A stretch of DNA of 64,000 nt. Origin: Anseongella ginsenosidimutans (GTDB lineage Bacteria; Bacteroidota; Bacteroidia; Sphingobacteriales; Sphingobacteriaceae). The first letter of the stretch is position 1. The number at the start of each line of letters is the position of its first letter. The notes beneath the pieces are model-generated. The model was given only the letters and a program-made list of their open reading frames with translations. It ran no database searches and was not told the DNA's origin. Below are positions 44,101 through 51,709 of this stretch, in pieces. Made by a program: the position numbers and the translations under genes. The DNA lies in contig NZ_CP042432.1 in NCBI RefSeq assembly GCF_008033235.1, positions 2,232,001 through 2,296,000 on the forward strand. The letters run 5' to 3'.

Positions 44101-44526
44101 CCCGGTCACTATAAGAGAATCCTGCCGGTGAAAACCGGCCGGGCTATCCTGTACGGCGCTGGCAGGCGACGTTGCATTCCTATAAATTACCAGGCTGTTA
44201 TTCATCTCTGTTGCAGTCAGCGGAGTTTTCTGAAGCAGTTCTTTTAGAATGTTCCCAATCGTCTCATCGGCGTACTCCAGCCGGTCGACGCGATATTCTT
44301 TCAGTTTGCCTGCTTCATAAGAGAAATGCACGCCGCTTCTTTTTTCGAGTTTCTTTACGGCGCTATAAAGAGACTCATTGGCAAAAGAGACGCTGAGTTT
44401 TACATTCTTCAGGCTTTGGCTTTTGCCCGATGCTGCCGACAGCGTTGCGGAAGCAGTTAAAATAATCAACAATACGGATGATAGTTTCATAGCCAGGTAA
44501 AGCGGTTTGGTTAACTTTTTTAGCAT
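41149..44526 (-). CDS. SusC/RagA TonB-dependent transporter with N-terminal STN signalling domain
   Basis: 1125 residues. After the signal region (MLKKLTKPLYLAMKLSSVLL...) comes an STN/secretin domain (KLSVSFANESLYSAVKKLEK, VHFSYEAGKLKEYRVDRLEY), then a carboxypeptidase-regulatory-like domain (VTGLVTDEQGPLPGVSILVK), the plug (SVKSVDIGTALTGKIAGLRV, IENISVLKGATASALYGARG with the SusC signature GARGGNGAIIITTKKG) and a 22-strand barrel ending GMNLNLTF. The STN domain lets the loaded receptor signal through the FecR protein and ECF sigma encoded just upstream. Large for the class but normal for STN-containing members. Confidence 0.95.
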   Translation of the reverse strand: MLKKLTKPLYLAMKLSSVLLIILTASATLSAASGKSQSLKNVKLSVSFANESLYSAVKKLEKRSGVHFSYEAGKLKEYRVDRLEYADETIGNILKELLQKTPLTATEMNNSLVIYRNATSPASAVQDSPAGFHRQDSLIVTGLVTDEQGPLPGVSILVKGTQHGTSTGPDGRYSLENVPGNGILVFSFLGYTAVEEPVNGRSDINVTLNVERALLEEIVVTALGIEREEKSLGYAVQKISGEAIRSVKSVDIGTALTGKIAGLRVNNSTEFYAQPSISLRGASPLLVIDGVPYGNMSLRDISADNIENISVLKGATASALYGARGGNGAIIITTKKGADKDGLAVTVNSNTMFAAGFLTLPEVQHSYSAGLGGNYDPTDYVWGAKLDIGTMAMQWDPELKEMRNMELTSRGKDNFSNFLETGFVTNTSVSVSQSGERGSFRASASDIYHKGQYPNAKVNMTNFSLAGEMKVADKFNMTGTMGYSRRATPQINGAGYGDQGYMYNILMWTGPEYNLEKYRDYWITPDVQQNWLYKAWYDNPYLMAYEKLHGIHENTFNMSLSASYKLFKDANLMVRSGLDYYSDEDTQRNPPNINGTRGGWDAKGIYSIDNSTGFSTNNDLIFTINKEYSSFGVNLLAGGTIYFYKDKNLFASTRNGLSIPGFYSLESSVERPNTSSSEFRKQVNSLFGKLSLSWKSALFLDVTGRNDWSSTLPEATRSYFYPSVATSIVVSELAQLPSWLQFWKLRGSWAVSKNDLGVYDLNRSFSTSLGVWNGLNAASYPDNIGSGIISPETSRTWEVGTEAYFLRGRLHMDVAYFNKYRYNLQTNADISEASGFESTLINTDQSFVRKGMEITLGGTPVKSGNFQWNATVNWSFTHLYYKELDSIYSPDNMWVKEGAREDNYLYYDWVRDANGNVVYQNGLPVESDYQSRLGFEDPNWIFGFSNSFAYKNLELTLSFDGRVGGIMYNYINDKMWDTGSHPDSDNQWRYDEVVHGKTNYIGDGVKVISGAVEYDKYGRITSDTRAFEKNDVPVSYESFAREYRGGIPDGAMDPTFIKLREVSLKYRFPSSLTEKIGASAASVAITGQNMFLWLKEFRYSDPDRGTEDLNSPAVRYIGMNLNLTF

Positions 44527-44640
44527 ATTTGTAATGGTTTTTGGTTCGTTCTGAAAACTAAAATGCTGCGCTAAGCCTTCAGGTATAGCGATGCTGCATT
44601 TTTACTCCGTTCAATGCCCGTGGCAGCGGGCATTGAACTT

Positions 44641-45621
44641 TTATCGGCAAGGTTGTATAAGTTGATCGGTTTCGAGTATTACCTCCTTCCCTTCCTTTAT
44701 CCGGTAGCTTAGCCCGTAAATAGCCTTGACCATATCCAGTACCTGATTGAGATTGTCGCTGGTATGGAAACTAATGGTTGTCCGGCAATTTGCGAAGAAT
44801 GCCGGGTCGTAGTTTACGCTGATTCCATAGGCATTTTCAAGGGTCAGTATTAATTCCCGGAACGGAACTTCATACAGGTTAACAGCGCCCTGGCGCCATT
44901 TGATTACATTGCCTGATTCTACCGTACGTGTGTAATGTTCCCGGGAGCGCTTATTAATGATCAGCTCATCGTTCCGGCTGAATGTTCCCAGGTTCAGGGA
45001 CGAATCACTTATCTGCACCCTGCCGCTTGCCACGGTGATTTTGGCTTCTTCCAGGTTATTAAATGATTTCACGTTGAATGAAGTGCCCAGAACAGTCACG
45101 TTAATCCCTGATGCGAACACCCTGAACGGCCGCTGCTCGTTCCGCCTGACATCAAAAAAAGCTTCCCCGTTTACCAGCTGCACATCCCGCGTCGCACCGA
45201 AAGTCCTGGGATATTTAACGGTGCTGCCGGCATTCAGCCAAAGGACCGAGCTGTCGGGCAGCAGCAGTTGCATTACTTTTCCCTGAGAAGCACTTGCCGT
45301 GATATAGTCAGCTTTTCCTTTACCCGAAAGGTAGTAAATAAAAAGGGCCGCGGCGCAGCAGAGGGCAATAGAAGCAGCGATACGCAGAAAAGGCAGTTTC
45401 CCCTGCATACGCCGGGAAGTTCGGCCATCGATTCGCTCGTTGATCCCGGCAAGCATCTCCTTTTCAATGGCCTGCATTTTTTCTTCGTCGCCCAGAAGCG
45501 TCTCGTCTGCTTCTTCGTTTCCGGCGGTCACCCATTCGTCCAGAATCCTCTTTTCTTCCTCAGAGAAAGGCTCAGGCAGGTTGCTGTTCAGCAGATCTAT
45601 GATTTTACGCTTTCCTTCCAC
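44641..45621 (-). CDS. FecR-family anti-sigma factor / signal transducer
   Basis: 326 residues, start GTG at 45621. The cytoplasmic N-terminus (FSEEEKRILDEWVTAGNEEA) would hold the ECF sigma; one membrane segment at about residues 83-100 (IAASIALCCAAALFIYYLSG); the periplasmic part has the FecR domain (GKVMQLLLPDSSVLWLNAGS, GEAFFDVRRNEQRPFRVFAS, VTVLGTSFNVKSFNNLEEAK) and the DUF4974 C-terminal domain (PFRELILTLENAYGISVNYD). It lies 115 bp upstream of the SusC gene and 114 bp after the sigma gene, the normal order for a trans-envelope regulatory cascade. Confidence 0.95.
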   Translation of the reverse strand: MEGKRKIIDLLNSNLPEPFSEEEKRILDEWVTAGNEEADETLLGDEEKMQAIEKEMLAGINERIDGRTSRRMQGKLPFLRIAASIALCCAAALFIYYLSGKGKADYITASASQGKVMQLLLPDSSVLWLNAGSTVKYPRTFGATRDVQLVNGEAFFDVRRNEQRPFRVFASGINVTVLGTSFNVKSFNNLEEAKITVASGRVQISDSSLNLGTFSRNDELIINKRSREHYTRTVESGNVIKWRQGAVNLYEVPFRELILTLENAYGISVNYDPAFFANCRTTISFHTSDNLNQVLDMVKAIYGLSYRIKEGKEVILETDQLIQPCR

Positions 45622-45735
45622 AATGATTCATTGCTAGCTTTATATAACTAATACAATTCCGGCGCCGGGAGGTACCAGAACTTTTTTAAAAAATTATATG
45701 GAAGCCTTATCCGGAAAGCGACGGGTGAAAAATCA

Positions 45736-46272
45736 TTATATCTTAGAGCGAAGGATCCTGAGCGCGTTGGACAGCTGATTCTTTACCGTTTGAGGGGCAA
45801 TGTTTAATGCGGTTGCAATTTCCTTTATCGCCATATTCTTATTCCGGCTCAAAACCAGTATGTGCCGCATTTTGGGAGGAAGCTGGTTGATTTCCCGCTC
45901 CAGCAGCACAGAAAGCTGGCTGGCTTCATAGTGATCTTCCGGGGAGTGATCTTTTTCCTCGCGATTGCCGAAGGCGTTCTGAAGCCTTTTTTTTCGTGAA
46001 AGCTCTTTCTTTAGGTAATTAATAATGTTGTTCTTTAAGATTGTAAAAAGGAAACCTGATACCGGGTAGGAAGTATCCAGCTGCTCCCTTTTGTCCCATA
46101 CCTTCACAAACGTATCCTGAACGATATCTTTTGCGTCGTCGACCGAGCCCAGCGCCTGGTAAGCAACGGAGAAAAGCTTCTTCCATTGCATTTCGTACAG
46201 CTTATTAAAAGCAGTCCGGTCTCCCTGCTTTAAGAGTTCCGTCAATCTGGCCAACTCGGGGTCATCCAACAC
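45736..46272 (-). CDS. ECF RNA polymerase sigma factor of the Bacteroidota FecI-like group
   Basis: 178 residues beginning at a GTG at 46272. Region 2 spans about 20-90 (AFNKLYEMQWKKLFSVAYQA, DAKDIVQDTFVKVWDKREQL), region 4 spans about 120-175 (INQLPPKMRHILVLSRNKNM, IATALNIAPQTVKNQLSNAL). It should direct transcription of the SusC-SusD-phosphatase genes when its FecR partner senses a loaded receptor. First gene of the locus. Confidence 0.95.
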   Translation of the reverse strand: MLDDPELARLTELLKQGDRTAFNKLYEMQWKKLFSVAYQALGSVDDAKDIVQDTFVKVWDKREQLDTSYPVSGFLFTILKNNIINYLKKELSRKKRLQNAFGNREEKDHSPEDHYEASQLSVLLEREINQLPPKMRHILVLSRNKNMAIKEIATALNIAPQTVKNQLSNALRILRSKI

Positions 46273-46365
46273 TTCTGAATGGTTCTTTTACCGAAATTAA
46301 ACAAATTGCCCCATAAAAGGAAAAGTAAATTCAGTGATTGTCAACGGCAGGCGGTGGAACTTAAA

Positions 46366-46600
46366 GCCGCTGGTGACTTTAGGCCGTGGTTCATTGCCAG
46401 ACACTTGCAGGCTATTTATAATTCCCGTACTTTTAAGGATACTGCGAAACCTTCATCGTTGATTGCTTTGCCTTTCCCTGACCGCTATACCAGAATCCTT
46501 ACGTAAAGAAATCAATTATGATGTTGGCGAGAATACTCTTCCTGTTCGTTAGCTTCCTTACCGGTACTCAGCATGTTTTCGGGCAGGATCCTTATTGCCG
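46366..46600. other. noncoding stretch with remnants, similar in two blocks to 49.16-49.32 kb
   Basis: The block at 46387-46450 is clearly similar to 49163-49224 (about four of five bases equal, one 2-base gap), and 46564-46590 is similar to 49292-49318. The sequence between the blocks differs. Reading frames are broken in this copy. It fills the gap between the sigma gene and the Hsp20 gene. Confidence 0.5.
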
Positions 46601-46652
46601 CAGCTCTTTAAATCGAAAAGGCTTGCATGACGCAAGCCTTCGACCTTATTGA
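46518..46652 (+). pseudogene. possible truncated secreted protein: signal peptide only
   Basis: A 44-codon frame begins with a convincing signal peptide (MMLARILFLFVSFLTGTQHV, then FGQ) and stops about 20 residues later after a Cys-containing stretch. The end runs through the Hsp20 terminator hairpin and slightly into its gene. It looks like the 5' stump of a secreted protein gene; I cannot say which. Low certainty. Confidence 0.3.
46618..46640 (-). terminator. intrinsic terminator of the Hsp20 gene
   Basis: AAGGCTTGC (46618-46626), loop of 5, GCAAGCCTT (46632-46640); on the minus strand the hairpin is followed by TTTCGATTT. It lies 6 bases after the Hsp20 stop. Confidence 0.75.
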
Positions 46653-47095
46653 ATTTCTATCCGCCTTGGTGCAAGACGCTTGGCTTCTTCCTTTTTAGGA
46701 ATGGTAAGGTGGAGCAATCCATCTTTATAGGTTGCCCTGATCTGGTCCTCATCCACCACATCCTTCGGTAAGCTGAAGCTGCGCTGGAAAGATTGGTAGC
46801 TGAATTCCCTGCGGGTGTATCCGCTTTCCCGTTTTTCGTCTTCTTGCCGCCGCTGGGAGGAAATGGTAAGCAGGTTGCCGTCAAGCGAAACCTCAAAGTC
46901 CTCTTTCTTCATGCCCGGAGCGGCCAGCTCGACTACGAAATTGTCCATGTTTTCTTTGATATTCACGGATGGTACCGTGGTGCTGGTCGACGAAAAATTG
47001 TTGTTACCCCAGTTAAAAAGTTCGCGATCAAAGAAATCGTCGAACACAGAGGGAATCGTCGGGGAAAAACGTCCCTGTTTTCTGATGAGTGACAT
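46646..47095 (-). CDS. Hsp20 / alpha-crystallin small heat-shock protein
   Basis: ATG at 47095 is chosen because it has a strong Shine-Dalgarno sequence (AAGGAGG, complement of 47101-47107) 5 bases upstream, which is rare in this phylum, and because MSLIRKQGRFSPTIPSVFDD is the usual start. The 149-residue protein has the alpha-crystallin domain: VPSVNIKENMDNFVVELAAP, GMKKEDFEVSLDGNLLTISS, EFSYQSFQRSFSLPKDVVDE and the closing DGLLHLTIPKKEEAKRL. ATP-independent holdase for unfolded proteins in the cytoplasm. Single-gene unit with own terminator. Confidence 0.95.
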   Translation of the reverse strand: MSLIRKQGRFSPTIPSVFDDFFDRELFNWGNNNFSSTSTTVPSVNIKENMDNFVVELAAPGMKKEDFEVSLDGNLLTISSQRRQEDEKRESGYTRREFSYQSFQRSFSLPKDVVDEDQIRATYKDGLLHLTIPKKEEAKRLAPRRIEIQ

Positions 47096-47290
47096 AATTG
47101 CCTCCTTTTTTATGGTTAAACAAATGGTTATTCGCCGGTTGAATAACATCGAGCCGTTATTGCAAAATGCTCAAAATATATACCAAGGGGCTGTTTTTCT
47201 GAAAAAAAATCAGCATACTGCCATTTTTTCTGCCAAGCGGTAGATTAATTAATCAGTAAATGATAAATACGCAATGCTGTTGAGTAAGCG

Positions 47291-48040
47291 CTAGTCGAAT
47301 CGATATGAAATTCCCGTGGTGACAAAGCGATCCTTGCTGCCGGCCAGTATGGTCGAACCCGCCGTAAGATCCAGCTGTAGATTATTTTTCAGCAGCCATG
47401 CTACGCCCATGTCGATATTATGATCAGGTCTCGCAGAACTTGCAAACTGTGAAAAATATTCAGCGAAAAAAGACAGTGCTTCTGTGGCAAAAAAACCCGC
47501 CGAGGTGGTAAGTATCCAATTGTTCGTTGTGGCCACTCCGTCCAGCGACCAGCCGACATTGTAAACTACGGAAAATTTTTCCAAAAACTCATTCTGGAAT
47601 GCCAACGATAAGGTTGCGGGTTGGTTCCGGGGCCGGAAATTCCGGCTCGCTGAAAACGGAAGGCCGATATTTCCCACGGCAGTGATGTCCGGAAACAGTC
47701 CCTTTTGCAAAGCAATCCGGTGTTTCACGCTGATCCCGACCGGCATTATGCCGGTTTTTGATTTCATTCTCCCATAATCCACCGACAAACGGATTTCCGT
47801 TTTGGAAAACAGGCCGTAACGCAGCATGGTATTGTGTAACAGGTATTGGCTTTCTTCTTTTCCGTAGGTAAACCCTGTTTCGAGCTGAAAGGATCCTTTC
47901 GGCGAGGTGTAAGTGCCGTCACTTTGGTCAGGCCTGTCTGTATTAATGGGTTCAGAGGTCTGGGAAACTGCCACGTAATGAGAGCATGAGGCTCGCTTTT
48001 TTCCACGGTCTATTACCAGAATATCAAAAATCCGATACAA
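47291..48040 (-). CDS. outer-membrane porin-like 'transporter' family protein, 5' truncated
   Basis: From SEPINTDRPDQSDGTYTSPK onwards (about 47965 leftward) this is a normal member of the uncharacterised outer-membrane beta-barrel family near PF13557, with FQLETGFTYGKEESQYLLHN, RYGLFSKTEIRLSVDYG and the terminal FVTTGISYRFD ending in aromatic-x-F-type. The roughly 25 residues before it are not a signal peptide and run into the antisense TonB receptor remnant, so the original start was lost. The frame as given opens at 48040 without support. Probably inactive, or exported by a makeshift leader. Confidence 0.65.
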   Translation of the reverse strand: MYRIFDILVIDRGKKRASCSHYVAVSQTSEPINTDRPDQSDGTYTSPKGSFQLETGFTYGKEESQYLLHNTMLRYGLFSKTEIRLSVDYGRMKSKTGIMPVGISVKHRIALQKGLFPDITAVGNIGLPFSASRNFRPRNQPATLSLAFQNEFLEKFSVVYNVGWSLDGVATTNNWILTTSAGFFATEALSFFAEYFSQFASSARPDHNIDMGVAWLLKNNLQLDLTAGSTILAGSKDRFVTTGISYRFD

Positions 48041-48416
48041 CGGGTAAATAGCGTCTATGCCGACACCATCTTAAATCGTGTGTACACCAACGCAGATAAG
48101 GCCAGCCGCCTTGGCCTGGAACTGGGAATAGACTACCGTTCAGGGCGTAGATTCACGGTTTCTGTCGCCGAACTTATCCGTTAAAAAGACGTTTTTTGAA
48201 GGCCGCTTCACCGCTTTACTCCAGTGGCAAAACATAGACCTGGGTTTATTTGAAGCCAACCAGCAGCGGATCACCACTTCAGGACCCGATTTTTACACGA
48301 CTACAAACTATATTTATGAGACCGATGTTTTCATGCTGAACTTAAGTTTCAACTTAAATACATCGGCGAGAAAAATCAAACTGCCGGTGAGTGAGTTCGG
48401 AGAAAGGGAATTCTAA
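48002..48416 (+). pseudogene. C-terminal remnant of a TonB-dependent outer-membrane receptor (OMP beta-barrel family)
   Basis: Two pieces in different frames: VYYQNIKNPIQRVNSVYADT, then ILNRVYTNADKASRLGLELG (48008-48184, stop) and, after a shift, FTALLQWQNIDLGLFEANQQ through NYIYETDVFMLNLSFNLNTS to the terminus SEFGEREF (stop 48414-48416). This is how the PF14905-type receptors end. The large N-terminal part is missing and some barrel residues between the pieces are deleted. Its 5' end meets the truncated porin gene head to head. Confidence 0.75.
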
Positions 48417-48429
48417 AAACGTATTCACA

Positions 48430-48960
48430 TTGAATAAAATAAACATCCGAAGCGTAACGAAGAATGATGTGATGGAATTGCAGAAAATTGCACGCGAGAC
48501 TTTTTTCGATACATTTTCGGCAGAAAACACTAAAGAGAATATGGAAAAATACCTCGCAGAAAGACTTTCTGTTGACGCGCTGGTTACTGAACTGAATAAT
48601 GCAGATTCTGAATTTTACTTTGCAGAAGCCGATAACAAAGTTGCGGGGTATCTGAAAATAAATGTTGGTGATGCACAAACAGAACTACAGGACGATAATG
48701 CTGTTGAAATTGAGCGGATATACGTCCTAAAGGCGTTTCAAGGTAAAAGGGTGGGGCAATCGCTTTGTCAAAAAGCAATTGATATCGCCAGGCAGAGAGA
48801 TGCCGGATATGTTTGGTTAGGCGTTTGGGAAGAAAATCATAAAGCAGTCGCCTTTTACAAAAAGAATGGGTTTGTTGAGTTTGGCAAACACAGCTTTAAA
48901 TTGGGTGACGATGAACAGATGGATGTAATGATGAAACTGGAACTGAACCCACCTGCCTGA
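48430..48960 (+). CDS. GNAT-family N-acetyltransferase
   Basis: I start at the TTG at 48430 (MNKINIRSVTKNDVMELQKI), where the acetyltransferase fold begins; a GTG at 48391 would add 13 residues but overlaps the receptor remnant. GNAT motifs are present: SEFYFAEADNKVAGYLKINV, then ERIYVLKAFQGKRVGQSLCQ with the acetyl-CoA loop (QGKRVG, close to Q/RxxGxG/A), and ENHKAVAFYKKNGFVEFGKH. 176 residues. Clearly A+T richer than the flanks, so probably acquired. Relatives often are spermine/spermidine or drug acetyltransferases; substrate unknown. Confidence 0.85.
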   Translation: MNKINIRSVTKNDVMELQKIARETFFDTFSAENTKENMEKYLAERLSVDALVTELNNADSEFYFAEADNKVAGYLKINVGDAQTELQDDNAVEIERIYVLKAFQGKRVGQSLCQKAIDIARQRDAGYVWLGVWEENHKAVAFYKKNGFVEFGKHSFKLGDDEQMDVMMKLELNPPA

Positions 48961-49018
48961 TAGAAGGAGATATTTTTGAAGGTTTAAGAGGAGGGCCGGC
49001 TGGAATAGTCCAGAATAT

Positions 49019-49341
49019 TTTAAGGTCAATGACCAGGTTCACGATATGGTCTGGCGAATTAAGAATTAGAAGGCCGAAAACATAGCGACGGAGCCCCTCT
49101 TTCGCAATTACCTCAACAAAAGAACAACCTGAAAATACGCGGGCTTAATAATTTTAGCCCGAATGGTTCATTGTCAGATACTTCCAAGCTAATTGTAATT
49201 CCCGTACTTAAGGATGCTGAGACACCGGAGATTGAGCCTGCAGTGAACGCACATGAGGACCTTTGGAAAAAAGACCGTCATGGCGTGCCAGTACTCAATA
49301 TGTTTTCGGACAGCTACAGCCAAAAGGCGTCGTTTAGCTAA
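49019..49341 (+). pseudogene. broken gene of unknown product
   Basis: One frame reads FKVNDQVHDMVWRIKN, stop, KAENIATEPLFRNYLNKRT; a one-base shift then gives NLKIRGLNNFSPNGSLSDTS, KLIVIPVLKDAETPEIEPAV and NAHEDLWKKDRHGVPVLNMF ending at 49341. The composition is protein-like across the breaks. I do not recognise the family. Its blocks at 49163-49224 and 49292-49318 recur at 46.4-46.6 kb. The remaining sequence of this 450-base gap (48961-49018, 49342-49416) shows nothing else. Confidence 0.45.
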
Positions 49342-49416
49342 AAAATCACCTGGAAAGATGTCCAATTTCTGGAAGTTCAGTCATTATAAGGGTAAAAAAT
49401 ATAAAATCCTTTAACG

Positions 49417-49845
49417 ATGACAAAAGTAAGCAAGAAGTCAGGAACAGTTTCGGTAAGATTCCGAATGGTTATATTCAGGGTTACCACAGGGATTACCATT
49501 TTAGGAATGTTTATTGGCGGGCTTAGCCAGTTTCTGCGGGCTGATTACCAGGTCCGGGTTTTTGAACAACTCGGTTACCCCCTATACGCGATGTCCATAA
49601 TAGGGCTCGGGAAAATTCTCGGAGCAATTAGCCTGAGTATACCCGGTATACCTCTTTTGTTTAAAACCAGCGCGTATGCAGGGTTGGTCTTTGTTACAAC
49701 AGGCGCGGTAATATCACATATCGTCACCGGCGCTCCAATGGATGCCCTCTCACCTTTGATTGTTGCCGGAATAGCTGTTACATCCTGTCTTTTAAATCCC
49801 TCACAAACACCATTAATGGACAAAAAACCTATATTTAAAAAGTAA
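49417..49845 (+). CDS. DoxX-like membrane protein
   Basis: 142 residues with four hydrophobic segments: RVTTGITILGMFIGGLSQFL, ISIIGLGKILGAISLSIPGI-type (MSIIGLGKILGAISLSIPGI), KTSAYAGLVFVTTGAVISHI and LSPLIVAGIAVTSCLLNP. GxGxxLGA after a Tyr-Pro pair (LGYPLYAMSIIGLGKILGAI) is typical of the DoxX_2 group. Function unknown; some relatives couple to thiol or quinone chemistry. It is followed 2 bp later by a second DoxX protein, and the two may form one complex. Confidence 0.85.
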   Translation: MTKVSKKSGTVSVRFRMVIFRVTTGITILGMFIGGLSQFLRADYQVRVFEQLGYPLYAMSIIGLGKILGAISLSIPGIPLLFKTSAYAGLVFVTTGAVISHIVTGAPMDALSPLIVAGIAVTSCLLNPSQTPLMDKKPIFKK

Positions 49846-49847
49846 TT

Positions 49848-50258
49848 ATGGATAAAAAAATAATCAAACTGTTTTTGCGGCTTGCTATTTCAATCGGCTT
49901 TTTATCAGCAAGCGCTGACCGGTTTGGATGGTGGAACGATGATGTTTCAGTTTGGGGGAACTGGAGCAGTTTTCTGGAATATACGCAACTCCTGAATCCA
50001 TGGATCCCGGGATCAATGATCCCGGCAATAGGATTTATGGCGACCGCTGCCGAAATAATTTTTGGCATTTTTTTATTGGTCGGATTTAAAACCGAGCTGT
50101 TTGCAAAGTTGAGCGGATATTTATTGCTGATATTTGCGTTGTCAATGACTTTTTCAACCGGAATAAAAGGAGTGTTCGACTTTTCTGTGCTGAGCGCTTC
50201 TGCCGCAGCTTTTTCGTTAAGCCTGATGAAGGAAAAATACCTGGAAATACGGGGCTGA
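49848..50258 (+). CDS. DoxX-family membrane protein
   Basis: 136 residues, four hydrophobic segments. RLAISIGFLSASADRFGWWN at the N-terminus is the DoxX start (RxxxxxxFLxxGxxK-like), then TAAEIIFGIFLLVGFKTELF and LLIFALSMTFSTGIKGVFDF. Transcribed with the preceding DoxX-like gene, from which it is separated by 2 bp. Convergent with the sulfatase gene. Confidence 0.85.
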   Translation: MDKKIIKLFLRLAISIGFLSASADRFGWWNDDVSVWGNWSSFLEYTQLLNPWIPGSMIPAIGFMATAAEIIFGIFLLVGFKTELFAKLSGYLLLIFALSMTFSTGIKGVFDFSVLSASAAAFSLSLMKEKYLEIRG

Positions 50259-50263
50259 TACGA

Positions 50264-51709
50264 TCACCGGTAAGTTTTGCCCAGGTCATTTGTTCTGACA
50301 GCCTGCAATTTGTTCTTCAATTCCTTTTTGAACAGGTTTACCTGCTGCTGGTAACGCGGATTATTGGCCAGATTGTTAAATTGTTTTTCATCGTACTCCA
50401 TGTCAAACAGCTCGATCCCTCCTGCGCCATCCTCCCCGTATTGGATGAATGCCCATTTTTGCGAGCGCAAAAGAAACGAAAATTTTTTGTTCCAGGATGA
50501 AACTGAAAACGCGTAGGAGCGGACTTCTTTTTCCGGATCATCCAGCAGTTCGGAAAGGTTTTTCCCTTGCAGGCGCGGTGACGCCTGCAAACCTGCCAGT
50601 CCGGCTACTGTTGGATACAGATCCAATAGCTCTACCAGGGAGTGACAAACAGCTGGCGCTTTGCCGGGCACTTTGATGATCAGCGGGACTCTCGCTGATT
50701 CTTCTTTGAGGCTTACTTTCATCCAGAAACGGTGTTCACCCAAATGAAAACCGTGATCAGAAGTAAAGATCACGATCGTATTGTCTTCCAGTCCTTCCTC
50801 ACGCAGGGTCTGAAGTATCTTGCCTACCTGGGCATCCATAAAGGAAACGGAGGCGTAGTATCCGGCAATGGCTTTCTTTTCCTGGTCTTCAGACATTTGC
50901 GCGTTCTGACTGGTTACGTAATTGATCCCTTGCTGCGGAATATCGTCCCAATCGTTCTGCACTTGCGGAGGTAATACCATCTGTTGATATGGATAGGGCT
51001 TGAAATAGCCTTTTGGCGCCACGAAGGGAACGTGCGGCCTTACAAGCCCGACAGCAAGAAAGAAAGGTTCATTTTTATGCTTGCGGATCAGTTCGGACGC
51101 CTTTGCAGCCGTTTTTCCGTCCGCATGGACCAGGTCGTCCCCTTCGGCTTTGACGATTGTCATTACATTGCCCCCTTTTCTGTCCAGCTTTCCATAGGAG
51201 TTGTTCTGCACGAGTTCGCTTTCCCCTGCGGCTTTCCATTCGGAAGCCTGGCTGTTAAAGGTTTCTGTCCATGAATCCTTGTCGTCGGCGCCGTCGGTTC
51301 CTTTCTCGATGTCGCCCGGAATGCCCATATGAAAGATCTTGCTCACCCTGGCGGTATAGTAACCATTGTCCTTAAAGAGCTGCGGCAACGATTTTCGCGT
51401 TGGGCCTACCTGCGCTCTTCCGCTTACATAGCCAAATGTTTCAGTAGCATGGGGATAATACCCGAATAAAAGGGATGCCCTGGATGGCCCGCAAACCGGA
51501 AACTGGCTGTAACTCCTGGTGAACCTGACGCCTTCGGAAGCCAGCCGGTCGATATTAGGCGTATGGCAGGCCTGGTTTTCATAGCATGACAGCGCTGTGG
51601 TAGTTAAGTCGTCCGATATAATAAACAGCACATTCGGTTTTCGGGGGGACTGTGCAAACACACTAGCGGACAATAATAAAAGAGAGAGGACAAGTGTTCG
51701 TCTCATCAC
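50264..51709 (-). CDS. secreted sulfatase (iduronate-2-sulfatase-like)
   Basis: A signal peptide (MMRRTLVLSLLLLSASVFAQ) precedes a type I sulfatase of 461 residues. NVLFIISDDLTTTALSCYEN holds the first Asp pair that binds calcium, and QFPVCGPSRASLLFGY at residues 70-84 has Cys73 in C-x-P-x-R, the residue converted to formylglycine. IVIFTSDHGFHLGEHRFW supplies the later Asp-His. The overall pattern is that of iduronate-sulfatase-like proteins (S1_7 type subfamily is a guess). Maturation needs an anaerobic or formylglycine-generating enzyme encoded elsewhere. It overlaps the upstream oxidoreductase by 4 bases, so it belongs to the polysaccharide locus. Confidence 0.93.
   Translation of the reverse strand: MMRRTLVLSLLLLSASVFAQSPRKPNVLFIISDDLTTTALSCYENQACHTPNIDRLASEGVRFTRSYSQFPVCGPSRASLLFGYYPHATETFGYVSGRAQVGPTRKSLPQLFKDNGYYTARVSKIFHMGIPGDIEKGTDGADDKDSWTETFNSQASEWKAAGESELVQNNSYGKLDRKGGNVMTIVKAEGDDLVHADGKTAAKASELIRKHKNEPFFLAVGLVRPHVPFVAPKGYFKPYPYQQMVLPPQVQNDWDDIPQQGINYVTSQNAQMSEDQEKKAIAGYYASVSFMDAQVGKILQTLREEGLEDNTIVIFTSDHGFHLGEHRFWMKVSLKEESARVPLIIKVPGKAPAVCHSLVELLDLYPTVAGLAGLQASPRLQGKNLSELLDDPEKEVRSYAFSVSSWNKKFSFLLRSQKWAFIQYGEDGAGGIELFDMEYDEKQFNNLANNPRYQQQVNLFKKELKNKLQAVRTNDLGKTYR

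Noticed and set aside
46279-46506. 75-codon plus-strand frame after the sigma factor gene
   Set aside because: It crosses the degenerate repeat block and shows no domain, signal or promoter; its homologous copy at 49.2 kb is read in another frame.
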